Origin: an archaeon
Lineage (GTDB): Archaea > B1Sed10-29 > JAJSAI01
Assembly (NCBI GenBank): GCA_024274695.1
Contig: JAJSAI010000010.1
Span: forward strand, 1 to 40,653
DNA length: 40,653 nucleotides
Direction: 5' to 3'
How positions within the stretch are numbered: position 1 is the first letter of the stretch; each line of letters opens with the position of its first letter. Below the pieces are notes generated by a model, which saw only the letters and a list, made by a program, of their open reading frames with translations, made no database searches and was not told the origin of the DNA. This document shows, piece by piece, positions 8,534 through 15,636 of this stretch. The translations under genes were made by a program, and so were the position numbers.

Positions 8534-9151
8534 ATGTACTACCATATAGTTAATGTGGGATTCCACCATTCTCACGTTCTCCCCCCAGTGACCAGGTTCG
8601 GAGCGGAAAAGGTCGTACTAGTTTACTCTCTGAGGGATCCGGAGTACATGAGCAAAAAAGAGGCTGAAAAGAGGATCAAGGAAAGTCTGAAGAAAGCTGG
8701 GGAACTCCTGAAAAAAAACAATGTGGACTGCGAGAAAAAAGAATTGTCTGGAAACTTCAAGAGAGACTACTTGACCCTCCGCAGGATAATCAAAAAAGGC
8801 GGAAGCTGTGTCATAAACGTCACGGGCGGAAGGAAAATAACCACTCTGGCAATGGTTTACGCTGCAATGGCCGAGTTCAGCAGCGTGGCAAAAATCATTT
8901 ATGTAGTCAAGGGAAAAATAATAGAACTCCCCAAGCTCGTGCACGAGATAGACCTCACTGAAGGAGAAAAGAACGTGCTGAGAGCAGTACTGGAAGGATA
9001 CACCACCACCAGTCGGATCGCAGTAAAATTAGGCAAAAAAGAGTCGGCAGTGTCACGGAGTCTCAAGCTTCTGGAACGAAAGAAGATCATAAAACGCGAA
9101 AGGAAGGGGAAGCACACGCTGATAATCCCGGAAAACATTATTCTCGGATGA
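8534..9151 (+). CDS. csa3: Csa3-like CARF-HTH transcription regulator
   Basis: A 205-aa, two-domain protein. Residues 1-135 form a CARF-type Rossmann domain, with HIVNVGF at the first strand and the ligand-loop motif NVTGGRK at 95-101. Residues 140-200 form a winged helix (LTEGEKNVLRAVLEG, then SRIAVKLGKKESAVSRSLKLLERKKII). This is the layout of Csa3, which senses cyclic oligonucleotides and controls type I-A cas genes in Sulfolobus. Starts at 8525 (GTG), 8528 and 8534 (ATG) are all in frame; 8534 gives the standard N-terminus and leaves the palindrome at 8508-8524 outside the gene. Its end overlaps the convergent cas6 end by 14 bp. Confidence 0.88.
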   Translation: MYYHIVNVGFHHSHVLPPVTRFGAEKVVLVYSLRDPEYMSKKEAEKRIKESLKKAGELLKKNNVDCEKKELSGNFKRDYLTLRRIIKKGGSCVINVTGGRKITTLAMVYAAMAEFSSVAKIIYVVKGKIIELPKLVHEIDLTEGEKNVLRAVLEGYTTTSRIAVKLGKKESAVSRSLKLLERKKIIKRERKGKHTLIIPENIILG

Positions 9152-9836
9152 CCTCAACCATCCCAAAACCTTCTCCTGTGCGCGACCCAAAACCAGCCTG
9201 GTACCCGAACGCGATTAACCCAGGATCTCCCGTAACAACCAGCCTGGAAAACAAGACCCCTTTACAGTATCCTTTCCTTACCCTGTGCCTTTTTATCTTA
9301 ACATCCCCCTCCACCCTAAAGCTTATCCTGCCAGGAGCCATGCCAGTGAAATCATAGTACTTTCTCTGAACGATACCAGAAAGCCGCTCGTAAAACCCGG
9401 GTTCTGTAGGAAGCAAATCCGCATCATTTTTTCTTACCACAACAGGAGAAAGGCTTCTGAAAACAGCCCGTTCACCAAAGTCTGGTTCCTTGAGAATGCT
9501 AACGCTTGAGACTATTGCCTCAAAAGAAGAACCAAGTCTTACAACCTCATGTGCTACGGCATGCGAAAACAACCGGCCTAGCTCAGGATCTGGGGTGGAA
9601 AAAAAGAATCCAGTCCTACCATAACATAGTACTCCACTCTTTACGGGCTTCCTTTTTTCCGAGAGCACGTAAGAAAACGTGAACGGCTTGAACCCAGGAA
9701 GATCATGAACCATCCCAGCCGTGCTTCCAAGCTTTTCCTCTAGCACCCTGTAAATCCATGACATCAGCAGGTACTGGTGATCGTACGGCAGGAGCCGCCT
9801 GCCTCTCAGCGGATCCAACAGCACGTGAAACCTCAT
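9138..9836 (-). CDS. cas6: crRNA-processing endoribonuclease Cas6
   Basis: A 232-aa Cas6, which cuts the repeat to release crRNAs. The N-terminal RAMP strand is followed by LLPYDHQYLLMSWIYRVLEE, and the C-terminal glycine-rich loop GYQAGFGSRTGEGFG is the family signature. The ATG at 9836 is preferred over a TTG one codon upstream. Its TATA is probably the sequence GTTATATACTC read on the minus strand at about 9860-9870, giving a leaderless transcript. It is transcribed separately from the main cas operon and converges with csa3. Confidence 0.92.
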   Translation of the reverse strand: MRFHVLLDPLRGRRLLPYDHQYLLMSWIYRVLEEKLGSTAGMVHDLPGFKPFTFSYVLSEKRKPVKSGVLCYGRTGFFFSTPDPELGRLFSHAVAHEVVRLGSSFEAIVSSVSILKEPDFGERAVFRSLSPVVVRKNDADLLPTEPGFYERLSGIVQRKYYDFTGMAPGRISFRVEGDVKIKRHRVRKGYCKGVLFSRLVVTGDPGLIAFGYQAGFGSRTGEGFGMVEVIRE

Positions 9837-9841
9837 CAAAA

Positions 9842-9872
9842 CCTTTTAACGTGCGCAAGAGTATATAACACC
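9842..9872. promoter_or_regulatory. Bidirectional TATA between cas6 and the S66 remnant
   Basis: AGTATATAACACC at about 9860-9871 lies directly before the plus-strand ATG at 9873 and about 25 bp before the cas6 ATG on the other strand. One AT-box could therefore serve both directions. Confidence 0.5.
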
Positions 9873-10291
9873 ATGCGTTCCATCCTGAACGAAATAGAAG
9901 AAAACGCTGACCCAGAGCACGCTAAGTCGGCTCGCAGGCTCGTGAAAACAAGGACAAGCTCCTGTTCCTGGAAGTCTCAGACGAGAACCCACCCCCAGAG
10001 TTCATAGGCTGGTGGATGATGAACTACGGAGAACAAGGGATACTGGACCAGGTTAACGGGATCCTGATCGGCAGGTGAAGAGGATACTCTCCAGAGCAAG
10101 AGAAAAAGATAGAAGAGGACATCGTGAGAGTGGTCGCGAAAGAGTACGGGAGGAACGACCTGACTATCATGGCAGGAATGGACTTCGGGCACACCGACCC
10201 CAAGTGGATCCTGCCCCTTGGAGTCAGGGCAAGAATAGACCCGAGAGAAAAAACGTTCAGGCTGCTCGAGAGCCCTGTGAGAAAAGCCTAG
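9873..10291 (+). pseudogene. Decayed S66 peptidase (MccF / LD-carboxypeptidase family)
   Basis: The frame starting at 9950 reads KLLFLEVSDE, then EQGILDQVNGILIGR, then FGHTDPKWILPLGV and FRLLESPV up to a TAG at 10289-10291. These are the hallmark C-terminal blocks of serine peptidase family S66, including the Glu (FLEVSDE) and His (FGHTDP) of its Ser-Glu-His triad. The frame is interrupted by a TGA right after LIGR, where the family normally has Pro. The N-terminal half with the catalytic Ser is absent. An ATG at 9873 behind a TATA box opens a different frame, so at least one frameshift is also present. I read it as a remnant; the end meets the convergent kinase gene. Confidence 0.8.
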
Positions 10292-10881
10292 CCAAGGAGC
10301 CATTCAAGGGCCAGGCGCTCTGCCTCCTTCTCATCCTCAGGGAACATGAACAGCCTGTCCCCGACCTGATGGCACTGGGCGCGGTAGTCCTCTCGGACGA
10401 GTTTCACGTACTCTAGCTCGAGCGGTTTGACCCACTCGTCCTCTCCCCTCCAGACCCCGGAACGCTTTATCCTCTGCCAGAGCCTGCCGTCGTCAGGGTC
10501 TTCTATGAACAACGGCTTCACTGACTCCACTCCCCTGAAAACCTTTCGGACCAGGACCGGGTACAGGCTGACTCCCTCGAGCACGAGAGAATCGTACTCT
10601 TCAGCAGACTCCACGAAGGCCTTGACCCCTTTCATGGTCTCGCAAGCCACCTGGTACTCCATCCGCGCAACCTCCTCCGGGGAGTGAACAGAGTAGAATT
10701 CTTCAGGGGACCAGCCCTCGAACAAGAACAAGTCAGGATAATCTCTTCTCTCAAGCAGCCTTACCATCATTCCCCTGAGCGTGTCAGTGCTGACGAAGAG
10801 GATCCCGTGCCGCGCGAGCAAGCGCCTCGCGAACTCTGTCTTCCCGCTCCTGGGATGGCCTCCTATCAAGAGCACTCTCAT
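10288..10881 (-). CDS. P-loop kinase-like ATPase
   Basis: A 197-aa protein with a clear Walker A at its N-terminus (IGGHPRSGKTEFARRL), followed by FVSTDTLRGMMVRLLE. The STDTLR segment is the usual Asp-containing motif after strand 2 in small-molecule kinases of the AAA_33 / 2-phosphoglycerate-kinase-like type. LVLEGVSLYP resembles a Walker B strand. The substrate cannot be named. The ATG at 10881 has GGGGGT upstream and gives an N-terminus starting directly at the P-loop strand; the longer in-frame extension would add a hydrophobic, unlikely leader. It overlaps the end of the S66 remnant by 4 bp. Confidence 0.7.
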   Translation of the reverse strand: MRVLLIGGHPRSGKTEFARRLLARHGILFVSTDTLRGMMVRLLERRDYPDLFLFEGWSPEEFYSVHSPEEVARMEYQVACETMKGVKAFVESAEEYDSLVLEGVSLYPVLVRKVFRGVESVKPLFIEDPDDGRLWQRIKRSGVWRGEDEWVKPLELEYVKLVREDYRAQCHQVGDRLFMFPEDEKEAERLALEWLLG

Positions 10882-10946
10882 CACAAGACCCCCTCTTCCC
10901 GACAAAAGCATAAAAATTTCGGACGTATAAAAAAGTTCGGTAAGGC

Positions 10947-11123
10947 ATGACCCCAAAGAAAACGATATACTTGAATCTCACCAGCCAGTGCAACCTCAAG
11001 TGCGAGGGAGGATGCCGGGAAATGGCCTACGAGTTCTACGGAGACCACAACGCGCCAGACCCCTTCTGTCCAGTACTGCACAAGGGAGAAGAATACTCTT
11101 ACCTGGACGCAAGGTTCTTGTGA
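10947..11123 (+). CDS. Small Cys-rich protein, radical-SAM-like CX3CX3C motif
   Basis: A 58-aa reading frame beginning MTPKKTIYLNLTSQCNLKC, then EGGCREMAYEF, and ending in SYLDARFL. The IYLNLTSQCNLKC segment looks exactly like the first strand and cluster loop of radical SAM enzymes, but the spacing is CX3CX3C instead of CX3CX2C and the protein stops after 58 residues. A fourth Cys follows (DPFCPVLHK). It may be a stand-alone metal-binding mini-protein or a fragment of a larger enzyme. A TATA-like CGTATAAAAAAG sits at about 10924-10935, so it has its own promoter, divergent from the kinase gene. Confidence 0.55.
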   Translation: MTPKKTIYLNLTSQCNLKCEGGCREMAYEFYGDHNAPDPFCPVLHKGEEYSYLDARFL

Positions 11124-11191
11124 GCGCTCTGGGGAAAAATCTGCAAAAAACTGAAGAGGAGGTCCAAAATTTTATTTATAGGAAAACCTAA

Positions 11192-11230
11192 AACAATATA
11201 TACGTGTAATACGCATGTATTACGGGTGAT
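11192..11230 (+). promoter_or_regulatory. Promoter/operator of the first toxin-antitoxin pair
   Basis: A TATA-like AACAATATATA at 11192-11202 is followed at once by the inverted repeat GTAATAC-GCAT-GTATTAC (11206-11223), and GGGTGAT (11224-11230) acts as ribosome binding site for the GTG at 11234. The palindrome over the presumed start site fits autorepression by the ribbon-helix-helix antitoxin. Confidence 0.7.
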
Positions 11231-11233
11231 TTT

Positions 11234-11458
11234 GTGGAAATAATTCAAGTAAGGGTTAATGACAAACTCGCGCAACTGCTTGACGCGGCCGTAAAGACTG
11301 GAATGTACTCAAACAGGTCAGAGGCGGTTCGGGACGCGATAAGAAAACTGTTCGCTCCCGAGCTTAAGGAGGAAGTGCTGGCGGAAATCGCCAAAAGAAG
11401 CAGCAGCAAAGAATTCGTGACACAAGAAGAAGTGGAGAAAGAGTTCGGGTTAGCATGA
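11234..11458 (+). CDS. Ribbon-helix-helix antitoxin
   Basis: A 74-aa protein. The N-terminal half is a ribbon-helix-helix DNA-binding domain: the strand IIQVRVNDKLAQLLD, then a helix and SNRSEAVRDAIRKLF, the standard CopG/ParD-type pattern. The C-terminal third (SSSKEFVTQEEVEKEFGL) would wrap the toxin. Translation starts at a GTG with GGTGAT 3 bp upstream. Its stop overlaps the toxin start (ATGA), and an inverted repeat lies in its promoter, so autoregulation is likely. Confidence 0.85.
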   Translation: MEIIQVRVNDKLAQLLDAAVKTGMYSNRSEAVRDAIRKLFAPELKEEVLAEIAKRSSSKEFVTQEEVEKEFGLA

Positions 11459-11721
11459 ATTTCAGGATTCAATGGCACAAAAAAGCCTTGAAGGAATTGC
11501 ATGAGATTCCTAGGAAAAACGCGGAGCAACTAATCCTAAAAGCAAAAGAACTTGCCAGCGATCCCATCAAAAGCTCTGCACCCTTGTCCGGATGCAAGCA
11601 CAGGAAGCTCAGGGCAGGGGATTACAGGGCCATCCTTGAAGTAATTCCCAAGAAAAGGCTCGTGAGAATCCTGAAAGTCAGCCACAGGAAAAACATTTAC
11701 AAGAAACTAAAAAAGTCTTAG
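11455..11721 (+). CDS. relE: RelE-family toxin
   Basis: An 88-aa RelE/ParE superfamily toxin. It begins FRIQWHKKALKELHEIP, the typical first strand and helices, has GCKHRKLRAGDYRAILEV (the central strands with basic residues) and ends RILKVSHRKNIYKKL, which matches the RelE active-site tail with Arg, His and Tyr. RelE toxins cut mRNA on the ribosome. It is coupled to the antitoxin by a 4-bp overlap and shares its promoter. Confidence 0.88.
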   Translation: MNFRIQWHKKALKELHEIPRKNAEQLILKAKELASDPIKSSAPLSGCKHRKLRAGDYRAILEVIPKKRLVRILKVSHRKNIYKKLKKS

Positions 11722-11947
11722 AAAAACCAAAAAAGTTTTTCCAAGCCCGGTTTTACCCGAATTGTGTCTTGCAATAATTTTAAGATACAAAGAGCAGGCC
11801 TCTTCCAGATCCTGCAACCCCCTGCTGACGGAGAGCATACTCTCTCACTCGTGTTCGCAAGAGTGGAACCGGTGATGGCCGGAACCCTGATCCTGTTCAA
11901 GCTCAAGTACGACTGCAACAATTTTTCAAATAATTTGCAAAAACGGT

Positions 11948-12394
11948 TTAGGAAAACCTATCGTAGCGTAAAATTAGATCCCAGTTGTTGAGAAACTTAT
12001 GCTTGTTCTTTTTATTCCTAAACTTAAAAAGCCCCCTAAGATCTGATTCAAAAATTGTTATCATATTGCTTTTACCGAGGGTAGTAAACTCTTTCCTCGG
12101 GAATACAAAAAATCCTAAGGGAACCTTTTCTGCACTGAAGGGTACGCACACAAAATAATCTGCAGATTTTTGCAATTCAGTAGTAACCCGGAACTGCCAG
12201 TGCACATACTCATAAATTTTTCCTTTTTTAATAGCTCTGTTCTTCGAGGGTAATGCTGACTTTACTTCTATTCTAACACCATTTTCGCCAATAAAATCAA
12301 CACCTAACCCATATACTCTTGAAACATAAAATCCTCTTCGAGCTAGTTCCAATTGTACCCACACTTCTCCGAGATATCCTATATCCTCCTTCAT
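11948..12394 (-). CDS. PD-(D/E)XK nuclease-like protein, AT-rich
   Basis: A 148-aa protein with a restriction-endonuclease-like core: GYLGEVWVQLELARRGF (helix with Glu10), GVDFIGENG (Asp33) and RIEVKSA (Glu43 and Lys45), which together form E...D...ExK. Similar small proteins include archaeal endonucleases of unknown target. The gene and its upstream region are clearly more AT-rich than its neighbours, with many AAT, TTT and TTA codons, suggesting recent transfer. The start at ATG 12394 is preferred; the longer frame needs a TTG and adds a hydrophobic leader. It lies between two toxin-antitoxin pairs. The upstream strip 12395-12505 contains several TAACAAA repeats and an AT-rich promoter region. 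Confidence 0.65.
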   Translation of the reverse strand: MKEDIGYLGEVWVQLELARRGFYVSRVYGLGVDFIGENGVRIEVKSALPSKNRAIKKGKIYEYVHWQFRVTTELQKSADYFVCVPFSAEKVPLGFFVFPRKEFTTLGKSNMITIFESDLRGLFKFRNKKNKHKFLNNWDLILRYDRFS

Positions 12395-12505
12395 GTAGCT
12401 TAATGAGAAGTAAAATAGATTAACAAAACATAACAAACTATATTGTGTTTAACAAAGTTTATTTTTGCAAAAAGATATTACTCTTAATGGCCCTTAAGCG
12501 AACTA

Positions 12506-12769
12506 TTATAGTCTCTTGTAAACCTCCTTCCTAGGGAGAATGCGCAGCAAAACAACCTTGTTTTCCTTGAAAAGCGCGTGATACACCAGCCTGTAACCGC
12601 CTATCCTTATCCTGAAAAGATTCTGGTATCCCTTAAGCTTCCGGATGTGCTTGGAAGGAAAAAAGGTTTGTGAAAAATTATTGCATAACTCGCGTACTTT
12701 GTTTCGTGTCTCTGGATCCAAGGATCTAAAGTCTTTTTCAAAAGAAGGAGTAAAAAGCACTTTAGGCAT
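12506..12769 (-). CDS. relE: RelE-family toxin (second module)
   Basis: An 87-aa RelE superfamily toxin unrelated in detail to the one at 11455. It begins VLFTPSFEKDFRSLDPE, contains KLKGYQNLFRIRIGGYRLVYH, the core strand pair of the family, and ends VVLLRILPRKEVYKRL. The R-I-G-x-Y-R-L-V-Y pattern is diagnostic. It starts 3 bp after the stop of a 59-aa acidic gene that should be its antitoxin. Confidence 0.88.
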   Translation of the reverse strand: MPKVLFTPSFEKDFRSLDPETRNKVRELCNNFSQTFFPSKHIRKLKGYQNLFRIRIGGYRLVYHALFKENKVVLLRILPRKEVYKRL

Positions 12770-12772
12770 GAC

Positions 12773-12952
12773 TCACAACTCTGAAAACTTTTTGAGCTTT
12801 CCTTCTGACTCTTCTTTCAAAGCCTCCTCCACCAGCCTTTTTTCTTCTGCAGAAAGCCCTTCTTCTGGCAACAGCAGCGCCTTTATTTCTTCCACTTCTT
12901 GCCTGAGACTCAACAGCTCAGAATAGACCTTTTCCAGAGTAACGGATTCCAT
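12773..12952 (-). CDS. Small antitoxin partner of RelE
   Basis: A 59-aa frame beginning MESVTLEKVYSELLSLRQEV and ending KLKKFSEL, rich in Glu and helical throughout. No classical DNA-binding motif is obvious; it looks like the short, coiled antitoxins that pair with RelE in archaea. The ATG at 12952 follows a TATA-like TTATTTAAG on the minus strand (about 12984-12992). Its size, charge and position 3 bp before relE support the assignment. Confidence 0.75.
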   Translation of the reverse strand: MESVTLEKVYSELLSLRQEVEEIKALLLPEEGLSAEEKRLVEEALKEESEGKLKKFSEL

Positions 12953-13036
12953 GAATAATATTTGGCCGTGCAGAGTTTATTTAAGTTTTGTATGTTAAGC
13001 GAACTCTTATATACCTGGAATCCCTGCTTTTAGGCG
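12953..13036. promoter_or_regulatory. Divergent promoters of antitoxin and recombinase
   Basis: On the plus strand CTTATATACC at about 13010-13019 is a TATA box some 22 bp before the recombinase ATG at 13037, suggesting a nearly leaderless message. On the minus strand CTTAAATAAACTC (its complement at 12979-12992) serves the antitoxin gene. Confidence 0.55.
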
Positions 13037-13870
13037 ATGAACCCTGGCCCTAGCGTGGAAAAAGAACTGGAAAAACTCAGGGCAGAGCTAAGACTCAGCG
13101 GATTCAGCCAGAACACGGTCGAAACCTACTCCATCCTAGTCAAGGAGTTCCTGCTCAGCACGAGAAAAAACCCAGCAGAGCTGGACGAACAAGACCTTAA
13201 AAAATTTTTGCTACAACTGCTTGACTCGGGTAGGAAAAAAACTACTGCCAACCTGGCCAGGGCAGCGCTCGTGTTCTACTACAGGAACGTGCTCGGGAAG
13301 CAGGTTGAGGTCAAGAGCATAAAAACAGAAAAAAAGATCCCTGAAGTGCTTACCCCGGAAGAGGTTAAAAAATTATTGCAGGCGTGTGACAATCCCTTGC
13401 ACGAGCTGATAATAGAGTTCTTGTACTCTACTGGGGTCAGGCTAAGCGAGCTCGTGAACATGAAAATCAAGGACATTGACTGGCAGGAAGGAATGGGCTG
13501 GGTGAGAGGAGGCAAGGGAGCCAAGGACAGGAGAATCATCCTTTCCAAAAAACTCTTGGAAAAACTAAAAGATTTTGTGAAAGGCAGGAACCCCGACGAG
13601 TACCTGTTCCCAGGAAGAACAGGAGGCAGGATGAACAAGAGGAACGTTCAAAAAATTGTTGCAAGAGCAGCGAGGAAGGCTGGGATCACGAAGAACGTGC
13701 ACCCCCACACGCTTCGCCACTCGTTTGCAACGCACCTGCTGCAAGAGGGCACGGACATCCGAATAATCCAAGAGCTGCTGGGCCACTCGAACCTGAACAC
13801 CACCCAGATCTACACTCACGTGAGCACCCAGGACCTCAAGAAAATCAGGAACCCGCTGGACGAGTTATGA
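13037..13870 (+). CDS. xerA: Tyrosine recombinase, XerA-like
   Basis: A 277-aa site-specific recombinase. Residues 8-95 form the SAM-like N-terminal core-binding domain (LRLSGFSQNTVETYSILVKEFL), and 104-277 form the catalytic domain. All active-site residues are present: Arg135 (TGVRLSEL), Lys160 (RGGKGAKDRR), His224 and Arg227 (HTLRHSFATHLL), His250 (LGHSNL) and the nucleophile Tyr259 (TQIYTHV). The length matches archaeal XerA, which resolves chromosome dimers, but plasmid and virus integrases of the same size exist. Its setting among toxin-antitoxin genes and an iteron-like region leaves a mobile-element role open. Confidence 0.9.
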   Translation: MNPGPSVEKELEKLRAELRLSGFSQNTVETYSILVKEFLLSTRKNPAELDEQDLKKFLLQLLDSGRKKTTANLARAALVFYYRNVLGKQVEVKSIKTEKKIPEVLTPEEVKKLLQACDNPLHELIIEFLYSTGVRLSELVNMKIKDIDWQEGMGWVRGGKGAKDRRIILSKKLLEKLKDFVKGRNPDEYLFPGRTGGRMNKRNVQKIVARAARKAGITKNVHPHTLRHSFATHLLQEGTDIRIIQELLGHSNLNTTQIYTHVSTQDLKKIRNPLDEL

Positions 13871-13921
13871 GCATACCAATATTAAACGCGCAGAACAAGA
13901 ATATAATAGGAAGGGAGAATC

Positions 13922-14697
13922 ATGAAACCGAAAAAACGCAAGAAATTCTGGGAATGGTACAAGAAAACAGTGTTCGGCAGAGAAGAAAAGAAAGAAGCCC
14001 TGCGGGCCGCGGTCAAAAAAGCAAGAGGAGAAAAGCTCTCGCCAGAAGAAGAAAAGCTGATCAAAAAGTACAGGATAGAACACCAGCTCAGCCTGCCCGT
14101 GGGAATCAAAGGACGGCTCGGACTAGCTCACGCCACATGGTCTTATCCTGGAAGGCACGCGGACGTTGCAGAAGAGATTAAGAAAATAGCAAAGCGCAGG
14201 AAGAAAATCGTGATCAACGACGTGGGCTACGGAGAGCTCGCGATCCCGGAAAAAGGAGAAAAAAGCTGGGCCCCGCAGTTCCTGGACATAAAAAAAGCGC
14301 TTGAAGAAGCAGGAGTAGAATACCAGTACAACGGGTACGTTTACGAGCCCGAAAGGGCCAAAATAACCCAGGAGAGCATTCCAGAAAAAGAAAGGGAAAA
14401 GCACAGGTTCGCTGCCCTGGACATAGTCAACACCGTGCCCGCCCAACAGGCTGACGTGACAGTGTTCCTGCACGTCTCAGAATACCTGCCGCCGCACGAG
14501 ACAAAAGCAGCATTCGCTAACCTGCTCTCCGCGACCAAAAAAGGAGGATACATAATCACTGACATCCCGCTAAACACCTGCCCAAGGAACTGTCAGAATA
14601 CTACGAGATCGTCAAGAAGATCGGGAGAGAAAAGTACGTTATCCGGAAAAAGAAAGAAATAGAATGGGACAAGATCGCGGGAGAAAAGAAAAAATGA
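13922..14697 (+). pseudogene. SAM methyltransferase-like gene with one frameshift
   Basis: The frame from ATG 13922 encodes a Rossmann-type domain: KIVINDVGYGELAIP (strand with GxG), ADVTVFLHVSEYLPP and LLSATKKGGYIITDIPL, as in class I methyltransferases. After IPLN (about 14573) the frame changes. Reading on in another frame gives LPKELSEYYEIVKKIG, then KYVIRKKKEIEW, and ends in a TGA at 14695-14697 that overlaps the next ATG as ATGA. Restoring one base, for example a second C in AACACC near 14575, yields a continuous 258-aa protein. The intact coupling to the next gene suggests either a very recent mutation or a sequencing error. The N-terminal 50 residues are very basic. Confidence 0.75.
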
Positions 14698-15629
14698 ACT
14701 ACTCAGAATTATTTGACTGGATCTCGCAGGACATCCGAGCACACTACGCGCGTTTGTGTTACAGGCAAAAAGAATTCCAGGAATTCCTGCAAGAAAGGGA
14801 TAATGTCTCGAGCGCGAAAACCGCAGGAGAGTTCTCTGAAAAACTGAACAAGACCCTCTGGAAACTCAGGGACAACCACATCCGGGTGAGGCTCACTAAC
14901 GGGAAGACACTTAAAGGATACCCTAGAGAACTAAAACCGAACTACTCCTGGGAGTACTGTGCGCGTTTGTTCAAAACAAAGCCTGACAGAGTAAAACACG
15001 CCACCCTATTATACAAGAGAATCAACAGCAAAACACTTTATCTCTTAATAAACTCATTCTCGAAAAACAGGATTAACACGTTCATGAGAGAAGCCCCAAA
15101 ACTAAGAGAGAAGCTTGGAATTACGGAGAACGTGATAATAGACGTAAGGCCCAACCAAGGAGGATCAGACAAAACAGGCTCTCTAATCTGGTCCCTGTTC
15201 TTGCCTAAAGGAGAAAAAAAGCTCGCGAGAGTACTAAAATACCGGGCAAACCCCCGTGATCCAAATGAGTTCTACGAGTACGAAGACTACATACACGGGA
15301 CAGAAGAAAAAGCACTTAAACCGAAGAAACTCCTGGTTTTATGCGGCCAACAAACTGAAAGCTCTGCCGAAGGATTCGTTCTCAGGATGAAGGCAATCGG
15401 AGCAACAGTCCTCGGAGACAGAACAGGAGGAACAAGCGGGAGGCCCTTACCACACGTTTTCGGACCAGTAGAAGTAGATATTCCAAGCTGGATACCCTGC
15501 GAATCAGACAGGACACCAATATTTGACAGAGGAGTGCAACCCCACATAAAAATAGACCCAGAAAAAGCCCCAACCACCCCAGAGGAAGACCCAACACTGG
15601 AAAAGGCGCTTGAGACCACAGGGAGATGA
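14694..15629 (+). CDS. S41-family (C-terminal processing) peptidase-like protein
   Basis: A 311-aa protein with the core of peptidase family S41: the strand-turn NVIIDVRPNQGGS (147-158) and the nucleophile segment TESSAEGFVL (221-230), with the catalytic Ser most likely Ser223, followed by TVLGDRTGGTSGRP, typical of tail-specific and tricorn-core proteases. DNHIRVRL near residue 62 may supply a His. There is no signal peptide or PDZ domain, so it should act in the cytoplasm. The ATG at 14694 overlaps the upstream methyltransferase stop, as expected for an operon. Substrate unknown. Confidence 0.75.
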   Translation: MNYSELFDWISQDIRAHYARLCYRQKEFQEFLQERDNVSSAKTAGEFSEKLNKTLWKLRDNHIRVRLTNGKTLKGYPRELKPNYSWEYCARLFKTKPDRVKHATLLYKRINSKTLYLLINSFSKNRINTFMREAPKLREKLGITENVIIDVRPNQGGSDKTGSLIWSLFLPKGEKKLARVLKYRANPRDPNEFYEYEDYIHGTEEKALKPKKLLVLCGQQTESSAEGFVLRMKAIGATVLGDRTGGTSGRPLPHVFGPVEVDIPSWIPCESDRTPIFDRGVQPHIKIDPEKAPTTPEEDPTLEKALETTGR

Positions 15630-15636
15630 AACGAGC

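Noticed and set aside
10075-10080. TGA in the S66 remnant as a recoded codon (Sec or Pyl)
   Set aside because: The gene also lacks its N-terminal half and is frameshifted, and TGA is a normal stop in many genes here.
11722-11947. Frames on both strands between the first RelE and the nuclease
   Set aside because: No recognisable domain or start signal; I see only two copies of the dispersed motif here.
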